The notes: generated by a model from the sequence alone, not told the origin. A DNA stretch of 64,000 bases from Lysinibacillus sp. FSL K6-0232 (GCF_038008325.1 NZ_JBBOYW010000001.1:734001-798000); one strand, 5' to 3'; counted from the first letter of the stretch, positions 1-8,660 are shown. Numbers and translations: made by a program.

Positions 1-1
1 T

Positions 2-409
2 GTAACACATGCACTAAAATCAGGTGCTCTTGGCTATATGCTAAAAGAAATGGATGCAGATGAAATTGTAGAAGCCATTAAAGTAGTTGCCAATGGAGGC
101 TCTTATTTACATCCAAAAGTAACGAAAAATTTAGTAGCAGAATTCCGTCGCCTTTCAGAGCATGAAAATAAAGGGAACTTCCACCAAACTGAAATTCGAC
201 GTCCATTCCACTTACTAACAAAACGTGAATGTGAGGTATTACAACTATTAACAGATGGTCAATCAAACCGTACAATTGGTGAAACACTGTTTATCTCTGA
301 AAAAACAGTTAAAAACCATGTATCAAGCATTCTGCAAAAAATGAATGTCAATGACCGTACACAAGCTGTTGTTACAGCCATTAAAAACGGTTGGGTTGAA
401 GTACGCTAA
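2..409 (+). CDS. degU: Response regulator DegU, C-terminal part (5' end outside window)
   Basis: This is the C-terminal 135 residues of a NarL/FixJ-type response regulator, open to the window edge. The visible part has the end of the receiver domain ([17 protein letters not shown]), a linker containing [10 protein letters not shown] and EIRRP, and a LuxR-type helix-turn-helix ([15 protein letters not shown], then [16 protein letters not shown]) ending in [10 protein letters not shown]. The linker and helix-turn-helix match my memory of B. subtilis DegU closely. DegU is the partner of the kinase DegS and controls exoenzymes, motility and competence. Its position before degV, comF and flagellar genes matches B. 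subtilis. The receiver aspartate lies outside the window. Confidence 0.95.
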   Translation, partial: VTHALKSGALGYMLKEMDADEIVEAIKVVANGGSYLHPKVTKNLVAEFRRLSEHENKGNFHQTEIRRPFHLLTKRECEVLQLLTDGQSNRTIGETLFISEKTVKNHVSSILQKMNVNDRTQAVVTAIKNGWVEVR

Positions 410-414
410 TAACG

Positions 415-470
415 TAAAACTGTTTTTAAAAGCTACTTGATATGAAAGTAGTTTTTAAAACAGTTTTTTT
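415..470 (+). terminator. Rho-independent terminator of degU
   Basis: Long, nearly perfect inverted repeat (arms about 23 nt, built on AAAACTG and CAGTTTT) with a short GATATG loop, ending in a T run. It follows the degU stop directly. Confidence 0.85.
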
Positions 471-604
471 ATTTATCAAGCAAGCGTGCAACATTTTATA
501 GCTTAAGGCGTCATAAGGAAGATGTAGCAGGTAAATGTTGAAAATACACAACAAAATTCCTACAACAGCATTTATATGCTACAATATGCGCGGGAGGTTT
601 TTTG

Positions 605-1153
605 ATGTTAAAGAAAAGTTTTCTAGCAGTTTTGATCTTAATGGTATTAACTGCCTGTGGTAATAAAGATGAGAAGATGAGTGATGAAGAACGAGAAAAG
701 GTTATAGAGGATGGTACAGTAGGCTTTGAAATGATGGGTGGTAATGTTGAAAAAGCTAATAATGTACCAAAAGAAGAGGAAAAAGCAATTTTGGCTTCTT
801 TTGATGAGTATATTGCAGCACTAAATGCTGAAGAAATTGATCGTTATATGAAAACAATATCAAATAATCCAAAAGGCTTTAAATATGATGAGGAAAAAGC
901 GTATGCAGCAGAAGTGTTTGAACAATTTGATATTAAGCGTGAAGTAGAAAATGTCACAATTGCAAAATACGAGCCAGAGAAAGAAGCGCAAGTGTTTGCG
1001 AATCTAAAAATGCACTCTCTTCAGCTTGAAACAAAGGTTGAGCATGAAAGCGCAGGGCGTCAGGTGACTGTTTTTGTAAAGGAAGACGGTGACTGGAAGG
1101 TAACGAGCGTCTTCTATATTGGTGACGACTCACAGTCTAGTACAGGCAACTAA
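605..1153 (+). CDS. Putative lipoprotein with NTF2-like C-terminal domain
   Basis: Start chosen at ATG 605, 8 nt after GGGAGG (592-597); the TTG at 602 is too close to it. The N terminus is a lipoprotein signal peptide (MLKKSFLAVLILMVLTAC) with lipobox LTAC, so the mature protein should be lipidated on Cys18 or so and anchored outside the membrane. The next 30-40 residues are charged linker. The C-terminal 110 residues (pattern EKAILASFDEYIAALNAEEI, then strands, ending in EDGDWKVTSVFYIG) look like the cone-shaped NTF2/SnoaL-like fold common in Gram-positive lipoproteins. Fold assignment is inference. It stands alone between terminators, and its function is unknown. Confidence 0.75.
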   Translation: MLKKSFLAVLILMVLTACGNKDEKMSDEEREKVIEDGTVGFEMMGGNVEKANNVPKEEEKAILASFDEYIAALNAEEIDRYMKTISNNPKGFKYDEEKAYAAEVFEQFDIKREVENVTIAKYEPEKEAQVFANLKMHSLQLETKVEHESAGRQVTVFVKEDGDWKVTSVFYIGDDSQSSTGN

Positions 1154-1204
1154 TCATAGCTATCTTCATTCATCTGAGTGAAGATTAGCCCTTATACATA
1201 GAAC

Positions 1205-1250
1205 ATGAATGTGCAATGGAAATAAACCTAAGCCACATTCATTTCTTTTT
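1205..1250 (+). terminator. Probable terminator after the lipoprotein gene
   Basis: ATGAATGTG (1205-1213) pairs with CACATTCAT (1234-1242) around a 20-nt loop and is followed by a T-rich tract. The large loop makes it weaker than the others in this window. Confidence 0.5.
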
Positions 1251-1322
1251 GTAGAAAATAAGCAATTATTGCACCGCGATAAAATTGATTGTAAACTATG
1301 AAGAATAGGAGAGTGGACATGG

Positions 1323-2168
1323 ATGAGGACGGCAATCGTAACAGATAGTACGGCATATATTACACCTGAAGAACGAGCACGCTTAAATATTTATATGATA
1401 CCTTTAAGTGTCAATATCTCAGGTCAATTATTTGCCGAAGAGGTAGATATTACAGCATCTGAATTTTATGATAAAGTGCGGAATGTAAAGGAATTCCCTA
1501 AAACAACACAGCCGCCAATCGGAGAATTTGTCGCTCTCTTTGAAGAGCTAGCAAAGGATTATGATGAAGTGATTGCTATTCATTTATCAAGTGGCATTAG
1601 TGGAACATACCAAGGAGCTATACAAGCAGGCGCAATGGTGGAAGGTATTGAGGTACATGCCTTCGATAGCGAAATATCCTGTGCTGTTCAAGGTTTTTAT
1701 GCATTAAAGGCGGCTGAAATGGTGCACCAGGGCTTTACGGCAAAAGATATACTTGCAGCATTGGCGGATATGCAGCAATATACTCGTGCTTACTTTATTG
1801 TAGACGACTTAGCACATTTGCAGCGTGGTGGGCGTTTATCCTCTGCAGCAGCCCTGATTGGTGGCTTGCTGCAAGTAAAGCCAGTTCTACATTTTGTTGA
1901 TAAGGTTATTGTACCCTTTGAAAAAATCCGTACACGTAAAAAGGCATTAAAGCGTGTTGAGGAACTGTTAGCAGAGGATGCGAAAAAATATGAGGCGATG
2001 GATGCTGTTGTTATTCATGCTAATTGTGAAGAAGAAGCACAGGCATGGCGAGCACAATTAGCAGCAGCCTATCCAAATGTAAACTTTACATTGAGCTATT
2101 TTGGCCCTGTTATCGGTACTCATTTAGGTGAAGGTGCCATGGGCTTAGGCTGGACAAAAAATAAATAA
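1323..2168 (+). CDS. degV: DegV family fatty-acid-binding protein
   Basis: 281 residues, the usual DegV length. N terminus RTAIVTDSTAYI, then KTTQPP, HLSSGISGTYQGA and LAHLQRGGRLSSAAALIGGLLQVKPVL: all hallmark DegV segments that line a bound long-chain fatty acid. Related proteins (FakB) present fatty acid to the kinase FakA for phosphorylation, so this is a cytosolic lipid carrier rather than an enzyme. ATG 1323 has an AGGAGA-type site about 10 nt upstream. Position between degU and comFA is the same as B. subtilis degV (yviA). A second DegV-family gene lies at 59427-60284. Confidence 0.92.
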   Translation: MRTAIVTDSTAYITPEERARLNIYMIPLSVNISGQLFAEEVDITASEFYDKVRNVKEFPKTTQPPIGEFVALFEELAKDYDEVIAIHLSSGISGTYQGAIQAGAMVEGIEVHAFDSEISCAVQGFYALKAAEMVHQGFTAKDILAALADMQQYTRAYFIVDDLAHLQRGGRLSSAAALIGGLLQVKPVLHFVDKVIVPFEKIRTRKKALKRVEELLAEDAKKYEAMDAVVIHANCEEEAQAWRAQLAAAYPNVNFTLSYFGPVIGTHLGEGAMGLGWTKNK

Positions 2169-2177
2169 TAAGTGTGA

Positions 2178-2209
2178 GAGTCTCTACAGCAAATGTAGAG
2201 GCTTTTTTA
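2178..2209 (+). terminator. Terminator between degV and comFA
   Basis: AGTCTCTACA pairs with TGTAGAGGCT (one G-T pair) around a short loop and runs into TTTTTT. It separates degV from the comF genes. Confidence 0.8.
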
Positions 2210-2235
2210 TATAGGTTAGGAAAGGAGAAGAGAGC

Positions 2236-3603
2236 ATGAAATATAAAGGCTGGATATTGCCACCAGCATTACGAGATTTCCATGAAGGACGCATTTGGTT
2301 AAGAAATCATTCACCTTTTTCTGCAATCGATATGGAGAGGGCTATTAGCAATCAATATTTCTATATAATAGAAGGAATCCAAAAAAAGCCATTTATCAAG
2401 TGCAATCGTTGCCATAATACAGACCCTGAGTTATTTACGGTATTTGATTGTGCAGGCTGTCGGAGGTCATGTATCTATTGTCGCCATTGTATTCGGATGG
2501 GAAGGGTGAGCAGCTGTACACAATTGTTGCTATGGATTGGACCTAAAGCGCTTAAAAAGCGTCAGCATTTATTACAGTGGACAGGGCAATTTACCGAGCT
2601 TCAACAGCAGGCTGCCAATGAAATTTTAGCAAGCGTAAGGGCAGGACGTTCGCATCTAACCAGCGCGGTTTGTGGGGCAGGGAAAACGGAGCTGCTTTTT
2701 CCAGCCGTCCATGATGCGCTAAAGCGAGCATTGCGTGTTTGTATTGCTACACCGCGTACAGATGTTGTATTAGAGCTATATCCTCGCTTTCAACATGTAT
2801 TTCCACAAACGGTGATTCATGCCTTGTATGGTGGAGCACCAAAGCAGGATGGCTATGCCCAGCTTGTAATTGCAACAACACATCAGCTTTACCGATTTGA
2901 CAGAGCATTTGATGTGATGATTGTAGATGAGGCAGATGCTTTTCCTTATACATTTGATGAAACATTACAAAGAGCAGTAGAAAAGGCTAAAAAAGCTGAT
3001 GCACCGATTATTTTTGTCACAGCAACCCCTTCCACGAGGCTACAACAAGCCTTTCAACAAGAAAGCTATTCATTTATTCCAAAGCGCTACCATAACCACC
3101 CATTACCAGTTCCTCAATTTTCAGCTTTATGGAACTATGAAAAAAGCTTTTATCGCGGAAAAATTCCTACAAGGTTAAAAAATTGGACGGAGCAATGCCT
3201 TGCCCAACAGCAACCATTTTTATTGTTTTTTCCAACAATCGCACTAATGGACAAGGCAATATCACTTTTTCAATCCATTGATCCTAAAATAGTAGCTGTC
3301 CATGCAGAAGACCCAGAGCGGAAAGAAAAGGTACTGAAGCTACGACAGCAAGAGATTCCAGGACTATTAACAACAACCATTTTAGAAAGAGGCATTACTA
3401 TTCGCAATGTGCAGGTGGCAGTTGTTGGCGCAGAGTCCTCGATTTTTACAGCAAATGCTCTTATTCAAATTGCAGGACGCGTAGGACGACATCAGGATTT
3501 TCCTAATGGTGATGTACGCTTTTTTCATCATGGTGTAACAACAAGCATGGATGAGGCACGTGCAAAAATTCTTTATTACAATAAGAAAGGATTTCCGCTA
3601 TGA
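2236..3603 (+). CDS. comFA: ComFA, DEAD-box-like ATPase of DNA uptake
   Basis: 455 residues, close to B. subtilis ComFA. N-terminal four-cysteine zinc region (CNRCHN near residue 56, CAGCRRSCIYCRHC near 73-85), then a superfamily 2 helicase core: Walker A CGAGKTE near residue 150, IATPR, DEAD-type Walker B VDEADAFPY near 233, TATPS near 263, and C-terminal motif VI IQIAGRVGRHQDF. ComFA supplies ATP-driven pulling of single-stranded DNA through the ComEC channel on the inner face of the membrane during transformation. It overlaps comFC by 4 nt (ATGA), so the two are translationally coupled. No comFB lies between them, unlike B. subtilis. Confidence 0.93.
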   Translation: MKYKGWILPPALRDFHEGRIWLRNHSPFSAIDMERAISNQYFYIIEGIQKKPFIKCNRCHNTDPELFTVFDCAGCRRSCIYCRHCIRMGRVSSCTQLLLWIGPKALKKRQHLLQWTGQFTELQQQAANEILASVRAGRSHLTSAVCGAGKTELLFPAVHDALKRALRVCIATPRTDVVLELYPRFQHVFPQTVIHALYGGAPKQDGYAQLVIATTHQLYRFDRAFDVMIVDEADAFPYTFDETLQRAVEKAKKADAPIIFVTATPSTRLQQAFQQESYSFIPKRYHNHPLPVPQFSALWNYEKSFYRGKIPTRLKNWTEQCLAQQQPFLLFFPTIALMDKAISLFQSIDPKIVAVHAEDPERKEKVLKLRQQEIPGLLTTTILERGITIRNVQVAVVGAESSIFTANALIQIAGRVGRHQDFPNGDVRFFHHGVTTSMDEARAKILYYNKKGFPL

Positions 3604-4190
3604 ATAAAATAGAATCTCGGTGTTTACTATGCTCGCAGCCTTTAAAAACTACAATCTCTTGGACAAGGCTTTTAACAAAGCAATTTGCGCCAACTATTTG
3701 CGAAAAATGTCAGCATCGCTTTGTGCCCTCACAATCAGCAACAGCACTTTATGAATATAATGAAGCAATGAAAGAGTATTTGCATCAATTGAAATTTTTA
3801 CAAGATATCGCACTTGTTAAAGTATTTCGTCAAGAGCTGTACATGCGACTTAAAAAAGAAAAGGCTCTTATTTTACCCATCCCAATGCATCCCGAAAAAC
3901 AGCAGGAACGCACCTTTTCGCATACAGAAGAGCTTTTAAAGGCGGCACATATATCGTATAGTCAATTACTAGAGAAAACGACAACAGCCACACAAAGCTC
4001 TAAAAATAGAGAAGAACGTTTAAATGTCGCTCCACTATTTCGCTTAAAGACAGGAGTACAAGTAGAGCATCAAAACTATTTACTTTTTGACGATATAAAA
4101 ACTACAGGTACAACCTTAAAGCATGCTACAGAGGTGTTAATGGCGGCAGGTGCTAAAAATGTCCAATACTTCACATTAATTGATGGCTGA
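3600..4190 (+). CDS. comFC: ComFC, phosphoribosyltransferase-like competence protein
   Basis: 196 residues, somewhat shorter than B. subtilis ComFC. N-terminal zinc-ribbon cysteines (CLLCSQPL and CEKCQHRF), then a type I phosphoribosyltransferase fold carrying the PRPP-binding signature FDDIKTTGTTL near residue 162. ComFC acts with ComFA in handling incoming single-stranded DNA; its PRTase substrate is not established. Start ATG overlaps the comFA stop (ATGA). The final LIDG is next to a 78-nt gap before yvyF. Confidence 0.9.
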   Translation: MNKIESRCLLCSQPLKTTISWTRLLTKQFAPTICEKCQHRFVPSQSATALYEYNEAMKEYLHQLKFLQDIALVKVFRQELYMRLKKEKALILPIPMHPEKQQERTFSHTEELLKAAHISYSQLLEKTTTATQSSKNREERLNVAPLFRLKTGVQVEHQNYLLFDDIKTTGTTLKHATEVLMAAGAKNVQYFTLIDG

Positions 4191-4268
4191 AAACATTAAT
4201 GTATTATGTATAATAGATTATGGGTATATATTGATAGATTACGATGACTGGTAAGAGGAGGAAACAGG

Positions 4269-4682
4269 ATGGCAGAGGTTCGCAATTGTCCAAAATGTAA
4301 TGAATTTTTTAACTATACAGGAATAAGGGAAGTATGTCATAAGTGTGCACAATCAGAGGAGGAGCTGTATCAGATCGTTTATCGTTTCTTGCGTAAACGT
4401 GAGAACCGAGCGGCAACAGTGGAGCGTATTGTGGAAGCAACAGGAGCAGAAGAGGAGCTATTATATAAATGGGTGCGCAAAGGTCGACTGCAACCAGCCA
4501 TGTTCCCTAATTTGGGCTATCCATGCGATAACTGTGGCCATCTCACAACGAAAGGAAAGCTTTGCACAAAATGTCAGGATGAATTAAAGGCAGACTTACG
4601 TACATTTGAAGCGGCAAAGGAATTCCGTGAAAGTGTAGAAGAGCGTGATCGTGCAACATACCATTCGGAGCGTAAACGTTAG
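4269..4682 (+). CDS. yvyF: YvyF-like flagellar operon protein (TIGR03826 type)
   Basis: 137 residues with two zinc-binding cysteine sets: CPKC...CHKC at residues 8-26 and CDNC...CTKC at about 79-98. Between them is a helical segment resembling a small winged helix (EELYQIVYRFLRKRENRAATVERIVEATGAEEELLYKWVRKG). This architecture and the position between comFC and flgM identify the YvyF/TIGR03826 family, found in Bacillales flagellar operons. The biochemical role is not established. A good site (AAGAGGAGG) precedes ATG 4269. A terminator follows, so it is probably not cotranscribed strongly with flgM. Confidence 0.85.
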   Translation: MAEVRNCPKCNEFFNYTGIREVCHKCAQSEEELYQIVYRFLRKRENRAATVERIVEATGAEEELLYKWVRKGRLQPAMFPNLGYPCDNCGHLTTKGKLCTKCQDELKADLRTFEAAKEFRESVEERDRATYHSERKR

Positions 4683-4694
4683 TCAAATCACAGT

Positions 4695-4730
4695 GTGTGT
4701 TAATTTTAAACAAAATTAGCACACTTTTTT
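4695..4730 (+). terminator. Terminator between yvyF and flgM
   Basis: GTGTGT-TAATTTT pairs with AAAATTA-GCACAC (one G-T pair) around a 4-nt loop and is followed by six T. It isolates the flgM operon from the com genes. Confidence 0.85.
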
Positions 4731-4742
4731 ATATATGAAAAC

Positions 4743-4769
4743 TTAACATTATGTAAGACAATCCGAAAT
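4743..4769 (+). promoter_or_regulatory. Candidate SigD promoter of the flgM operon
   Basis: TTAA (4743-4746), 15-nt spacer, TCCGAAAT (4762-4769), compared with the SigD consensus TAAA-N15-GCCGATAT. flgM is SigD-dependent in B. subtilis. The match is imperfect, so this is a candidate only. Confidence 0.5.
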
Positions 4770-4806
4770 AATAATAAGATAAGATTTTTAGATGGGAGGG
4801 TTCAAT

Positions 4807-5067
4807 ATGAAAATTACATCTTATGGCATCAATGCGATGAATGCCTATAAAAAACAAGTACGTAATGTCAAATCAGATACAGTTAAAGCATCTTTTGCAG
4901 ATAAAATTGAAATTTCCAAAGCAGCACAGGAAATGCAAGGTGTGTCAACGTACGGTACTGAACGCGCAGATCGTGTTCAACAATTAAAAGAGGATATTGC
5001 TTCAGGTGAATACAAAGTAAACGCTCGCCAGGTGGCAGAGGATATGCTGAAATATTATCGTTTCTAG
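4807..5067 (+). CDS. flgM: FlgM, anti-sigma-D factor
   Basis: 86 residues starting at ATG 4807; the upstream in-frame ATG at 4792 lies inside the ribosome binding site GGGAGG. Features are the N-terminal MKITSYGINAMNAYKK and DKIEISKAAQEM segments and a C-terminal helix ending in VNARQVAEDMLKYYRF, the part that binds sigma factor in this family. FlgM holds SigD inactive until the hook-basal body is complete and is then exported or inactivated. It is first in an operon with flgN, flgK and flgL, with 15 nt to flgN. Confidence 0.92.
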   Translation: MKITSYGINAMNAYKKQVRNVKSDTVKASFADKIEISKAAQEMQGVSTYGTERADRVQQLKEDIASGEYKVNARQVAEDMLKYYRF

Positions 5068-5082
5068 GGAGGGTGTCACATT

Positions 5083-5583
5083 ATGTCTGTAGAAGCGATA
5101 CGTTCTACATTAACAATGCTAGAAAGAATGCATAAAAGCTTACTTGAACTAGCCTATAAAAAAACCGAAATTATTAAAGCTGGCGATATCCAAGCACTGG
5201 ACCAATTGCTCAAGGACGAGCAGGCACATGTAGCGGCAATCGATAAGCTCGAGCAACAGCGTCAGAAACAAGTAACGGACTACTTTGAAGCAAAGGGACT
5301 TGCTTCAACTGACAATAGAACTGTTGCAGATGTCATCGAGGCTGCTGAACAACAGGCTGATAAAGAAGCATTATCAGCAGTTCGCGACCGTTTATTGCTT
5401 ATTATTAATAACTTACGACAACAAAATGACTTAAATCAAAAGCTTGTATTTCAATCACTACAAATTGTGAACCTAACACTTGATTCATTAAGACCTCGTA
5501 CAGAGCAAATAAACTACTCTAGCAATGAGGTACGTGGAACAAACACTGTAGTCAAAAAATCATACTTTGATTCACAAGCATAA
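5083..5583 (+). CDS. flgN: FlgN, export chaperone for hook-associated proteins
   Basis: 166 residues, almost entirely helical, with heptad-like patterns (LTMLERMHKSLLELAYKKTEIIKAGDIQALDQLLKDEQ...) and a polar C-terminal tail, as in FlgN/YvyG. FlgN binds the C-terminal helices of FlgK and FlgL in the cytosol and keeps them export-competent; both partners are encoded immediately downstream. ATG 5083 follows GGGAGGG at a normal distance. Confidence 0.88.
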   Translation: MSVEAIRSTLTMLERMHKSLLELAYKKTEIIKAGDIQALDQLLKDEQAHVAAIDKLEQQRQKQVTDYFEAKGLASTDNRTVADVIEAAEQQADKEALSAVRDRLLLIINNLRQQNDLNQKLVFQSLQIVNLTLDSLRPRTEQINYSSNEVRGTNTVVKKSYFDSQA

Positions 5584-5598
5584 AAGGGAGGAAAAAAG

Positions 5599-7146
5599 AT
5601 GCGCTCAACATTTATGGGCTTAGAAGCAAGTAAACGTGGCCTTTTTGTACAGCAAACGGCTTTATACACAACAGGTCACAATATTTCCAATGCCAACACA
5701 TTAGGCTATTCTCGCCAACGTGTCAATATGCAAGCAACACCAGGTTTCCCAACACCAGGTCTAAATCAGCCCACTTATCCAGGCCACCTTGGAACAGGTG
5801 TAGAAGCAGGCTCAATCCAACGTATTCGCGATGAATTTATCGACCGTCAATACCGCCAAGAAACGAATAAGTTTGGTTATTGGGAGTCAACGTTTAAATC
5901 GATTTCACAAATGGAAGATATTATGTCAGAGCCTTCAGAATTTGGTATTAACCAAGCATTCACAGATTTTTGGAAGGCAATGGAAGACATTATTGATGAT
6001 CCAAAAGATACAGCTGCACGTCAAGTATTAATTTCTAAAGGTAAGGGATTAGCAGAATCCTTTAATTATATGGATAGACAGCTAAAACAAATCCAAGGAA
6101 ATATTGGTAATGAAATTAAAGTATCAACAGATAAAGTAAATTCAATTCTTAAACAAATTGCAGCTATTAATAAGCAAATTCAAGAGGTAGAGCCTAACGG
6201 TTATGTACCAAATGATTTGTATGATGCACGCGATTTATTAGTAGATGAGTTAAATCATTATATCCCTGTATCAATTTCCTTCCAAAAATCAGGAGGACTT
6301 GCCAAAGATGTAGCAGAAGGCTCCATGACAATTACATATATTTCTGCAGATGGAACTACACGAATTCCATTAGTAGAAGGTAGAGAATACGCTGCGCTTG
6401 CAACGATGGATACAAATGATGTACGTGTTGATGGTGAGGTTGATGTTGCTGCAACAGGGGAGTATGCTGAGTTTAGCCAAATTAGAGTTACTGATCTTGG
6501 TGAGCCACCTGGCGATCCAACAACAGGAGCAAATACCATTGACTATAGTCAAATGGAGCCTAGCAAAGGTACATTACGTGCATTAATCGATGCTTATGGG
6601 CATAGTGGTGGTCAAGGGACTTATCCAGAAATGCTTGCTAACTTAGATTTATTAGCGAATGAATTTATCACACAGTTTAATGCTATTCATAGTGCAGGTT
6701 ATGACTTAGATGGTGTTTTAGGGGAGGACTTTTTTGCTGGCACAACTGCTCGTGATTTTAGCGTAGTCATTACTGACCCTAAGCGAGTAGCAGCATCTGA
6801 TATCACAGGTGAGCAAGGAAACAATGAAAATATGCGGGAGCTAGCAGAACTACAGAAGCAAGCGCACGCAAACTTAAAACAAGGTACATTCCAAAACTAC
6901 TATAAATCACTAACAGGGGACTTAGCAGTAAAAGGGCAAGAGGCTGATCGTAATGCATTTAACTCTAAAACATTGCATTTGCAAATTTCGAATAACCGTG
7001 ATTCCATGAGCTCTGTTTCCCTAGATGAAGAAATGACAAATATGATTACATTCCAGCAGGCATATAATGCAAATGCACGTATGATTACAGTTGTAGATGA
7101 AACATTAGATAAAATTATTAACGGTATGGGAAGAGTAGGCCTATAG
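5599..7146 (+). CDS. flgK: FlgK, hook-associated protein 1
   Basis: 515 residues. N terminus has the axial-protein signature MGLEASKRGLFVQQTALYTTGHNISNANTLGYSRQ. The long D0-D1 helical region continues to about residue 200, a beta-rich variable centre follows (220-320), and the C terminus ends in SVSLDEEMTNMITFQQAYNANARMITVVDETLDKIINGMGR, which packs with the N terminus in the filament core. It forms the first junction ring between hook and filament. Strong site AGGGAGG before ATG 5599; 28 nt to flgL. Confidence 0.95.
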   Translation: MRSTFMGLEASKRGLFVQQTALYTTGHNISNANTLGYSRQRVNMQATPGFPTPGLNQPTYPGHLGTGVEAGSIQRIRDEFIDRQYRQETNKFGYWESTFKSISQMEDIMSEPSEFGINQAFTDFWKAMEDIIDDPKDTAARQVLISKGKGLAESFNYMDRQLKQIQGNIGNEIKVSTDKVNSILKQIAAINKQIQEVEPNGYVPNDLYDARDLLVDELNHYIPVSISFQKSGGLAKDVAEGSMTITYISADGTTRIPLVEGREYAALATMDTNDVRVDGEVDVAATGEYAEFSQIRVTDLGEPPGDPTTGANTIDYSQMEPSKGTLRALIDAYGHSGGQGTYPEMLANLDLLANEFITQFNAIHSAGYDLDGVLGEDFFAGTTARDFSVVITDPKRVAASDITGEQGNNENMRELAELQKQAHANLKQGTFQNYYKSLTGDLAVKGQEADRNAFNSKTLHLQISNNRDSMSSVSLDEEMTNMITFQQAYNANARMITVVDETLDKIINGMGRVGL

Positions 7147-7174
7147 TAGCGAACTAATGGAAGGGAGATAAATC

Positions 7175-8095
7175 ATGCGCGTTACACAATCAATGCTATC
7201 AAGCAATATGCTACGCAATTTAAATACAAGCTATAGCAAAATGTCTAAATATCAAGATATGCTAACATCAGGTATGAAAATAACAAGACCATCTGATGAT
7301 CCAGTTGTGGCGGTCAAAGGAATGGGGTACCGTGTAGACCTTGATAGAAATGCACAGTATCAACGTAATTTGCGTGAAGCAAATACATGGCTGGATACAA
7401 CAGATGAAGCACTTGACCAAGTAGGCTCTGCCTTAAAGCGTGTGAAGGAGCTTATTGTACAGGCTGCTAATGATACAAATACTGCTGATGATCGACAAAA
7501 AATTAATGCAGAAATGGAACAGCTTCGTGAGCAACTACGTGATATTGCCAATACAAGAGCAGGGGACAATTATATTTTTTCAGGTACACATACAAATGAG
7601 CCCCTTTATATTGATAAAACAGGTCCGCAAAACCCAGCTGTGTCAACTGGTAGAGATAAATCAATTGAAATCAATGTTTTTGACGGTATTTCGATGAATA
7701 TTAATACTTCGGGTGCTGACTTATTTGAAAATGTTGATGCGTTTATGTCACAGGTCAATACATTATTACAAAGTGGTGCAACAGGTGAAGAAATAAGCGG
7801 TGCACTTGGCTTAGATATTACAGATGGTGTTAATACAATTCCTGGTTTAGATAGTGTCTATGCAGACACATTAACTTTAAGGGCAGAAGTAGGTGCTCGA
7901 CAAAATCGTGTAGAGTTAATGGAAAATAGACTTGAAATACAAGAAGTCAATGTAACAAAACAGATGTCAGCAAATGAAAGCACAGACTATGCAAAAACAA
8001 TTACAGACATGGTAACACAAGATTCTATTCACCAAGCAGCACTTTCAGTAGGAGCAAGAATCATTCAGCAAACTCTCGTAGATTTTATAAGATAA
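7175..8095 (+). CDS. flgL: FlgL, hook-associated protein 3
   Basis: 306 residues. N terminus RVTQSMLSSNMLRNLNTSYSKMSKYQDMLTSG and GMKITRPSDDPVVAVKGM are typical FlgL/flagellin D0 sequence; the C terminus (NRVELMENRLEIQEVNVTKQMSANESTDYAKTITDM) is the matching coiled-coil. FlgL forms the second junction ring, on which flagellin assembles. The last codons form the left arm of a perfect 17-bp inverted repeat (8071-8109) and the 47-bp tandem array starts directly after it. Confidence 0.95.
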   Translation: MRVTQSMLSSNMLRNLNTSYSKMSKYQDMLTSGMKITRPSDDPVVAVKGMGYRVDLDRNAQYQRNLREANTWLDTTDEALDQVGSALKRVKELIVQAANDTNTADDRQKINAEMEQLREQLRDIANTRAGDNYIFSGTHTNEPLYIDKTGPQNPAVSTGRDKSIEINVFDGISMNINTSGADLFENVDAFMSQVNTLLQSGATGEEISGALGLDITDGVNTIPGLDSVYADTLTLRAEVGARQNRVELMENRLEIQEVNVTKQMSANESTDYAKTITDMVTQDSIHQAALSVGARIIQQTLVDFIR

Positions 8096-8109
8096 AATCT
8101 ACGAGAGTT
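8071..8109 (+). other. Perfect 17-bp hairpin over the flgL stop codon
   Basis: AACTCTCGTAGATTTTA (8071-8087) is exactly reverse-complementary to 8093-8109, with loop TAAGA. The left arm is coding sequence for the end of FlgL and the TAA stop (8093-8095) begins the right arm. No T run follows, because the 47-bp array begins at 8107. It may be the stem of a former or disrupted terminator, or a processing/stability structure. Confidence 0.75.
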
Positions 8110-8660
8110 CTGCCCCGAAAGCGTTAGCGGCAGGGGCAAACACGGAGTGGCAAGTTCTGCCCCGAAAGCGTTAGCGGCAGGGGCAAACACGGAGTGGCAA
8201 GTTCTGCCCCGAAAGCGTTAGCGGCAGGGGCAAACACGGAGTGGCAAGTTCTGCCCCGAAAGCGTTAGCGGCAGGGGCAAACACGGAGTGGCAAGTTCTG
8301 CCCCGAAAGCGTTAGCGGCAGGGGCAAACACGGAGTGGCAAGTTCTGCCCCGAAAGCGTTAGCGGCAGGGGCAAACACGGAGTGGCAAGTTCTGCCCCGA
8401 AAGCGTTAGCGGCAGGGGCAAACACGGAGTGGCAAGTTCTGCCCCGAAAGCGTTAGCGGCAGGGGCAAACACGGAGTGGCAAGTTCTGCCCCGAAAGCGT
8501 TAGCGGCAGGGGCAAACACGGAGTGGCAAGTTCTGCCCCGAAAGCGTTAGCGGCAGGGGCAAACACGGAGTGGCAAGTTCTGCCCCGAAAGCGTTAGCGG
8601 CAGGGGCAAACACGGAGTGGCAAGTTCTGCCCCGAAAGCGTTAGCGACAGGGGCAAACAT
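8107..8660 (+). repeat. 47-bp tandem array, 11 exact copies plus a degenerate twelfth
   Basis: Exact copies of a 47-bp unit start at 8107, 8154, 8201, 8248, 8295, 8342, 8389, 8436, 8483, 8530 and 8577. A twelfth starts at 8624 with a G-to-A change and loses similarity after about 8660. Each unit contains TGCCCC and GGGGCA 16 nt apart, so each can fold into a hairpin, and neighbouring units can also pair. The unit is far more GC-rich than the flanks. 47 is not a multiple of 3, and every frame on both strands meets stops, so the array is non-coding. Identical units with no unique spacers exclude CRISPR. It fills most of the 653-bp gap between flgL and yviE. Confidence 0.97.

Noticed and set aside
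8107-8660. CRISPR array or repeat-protein gene
   Set aside because: Units are contiguous and identical with no unique spacers, and 47-bp units shift frame each copy so every frame contains stops.
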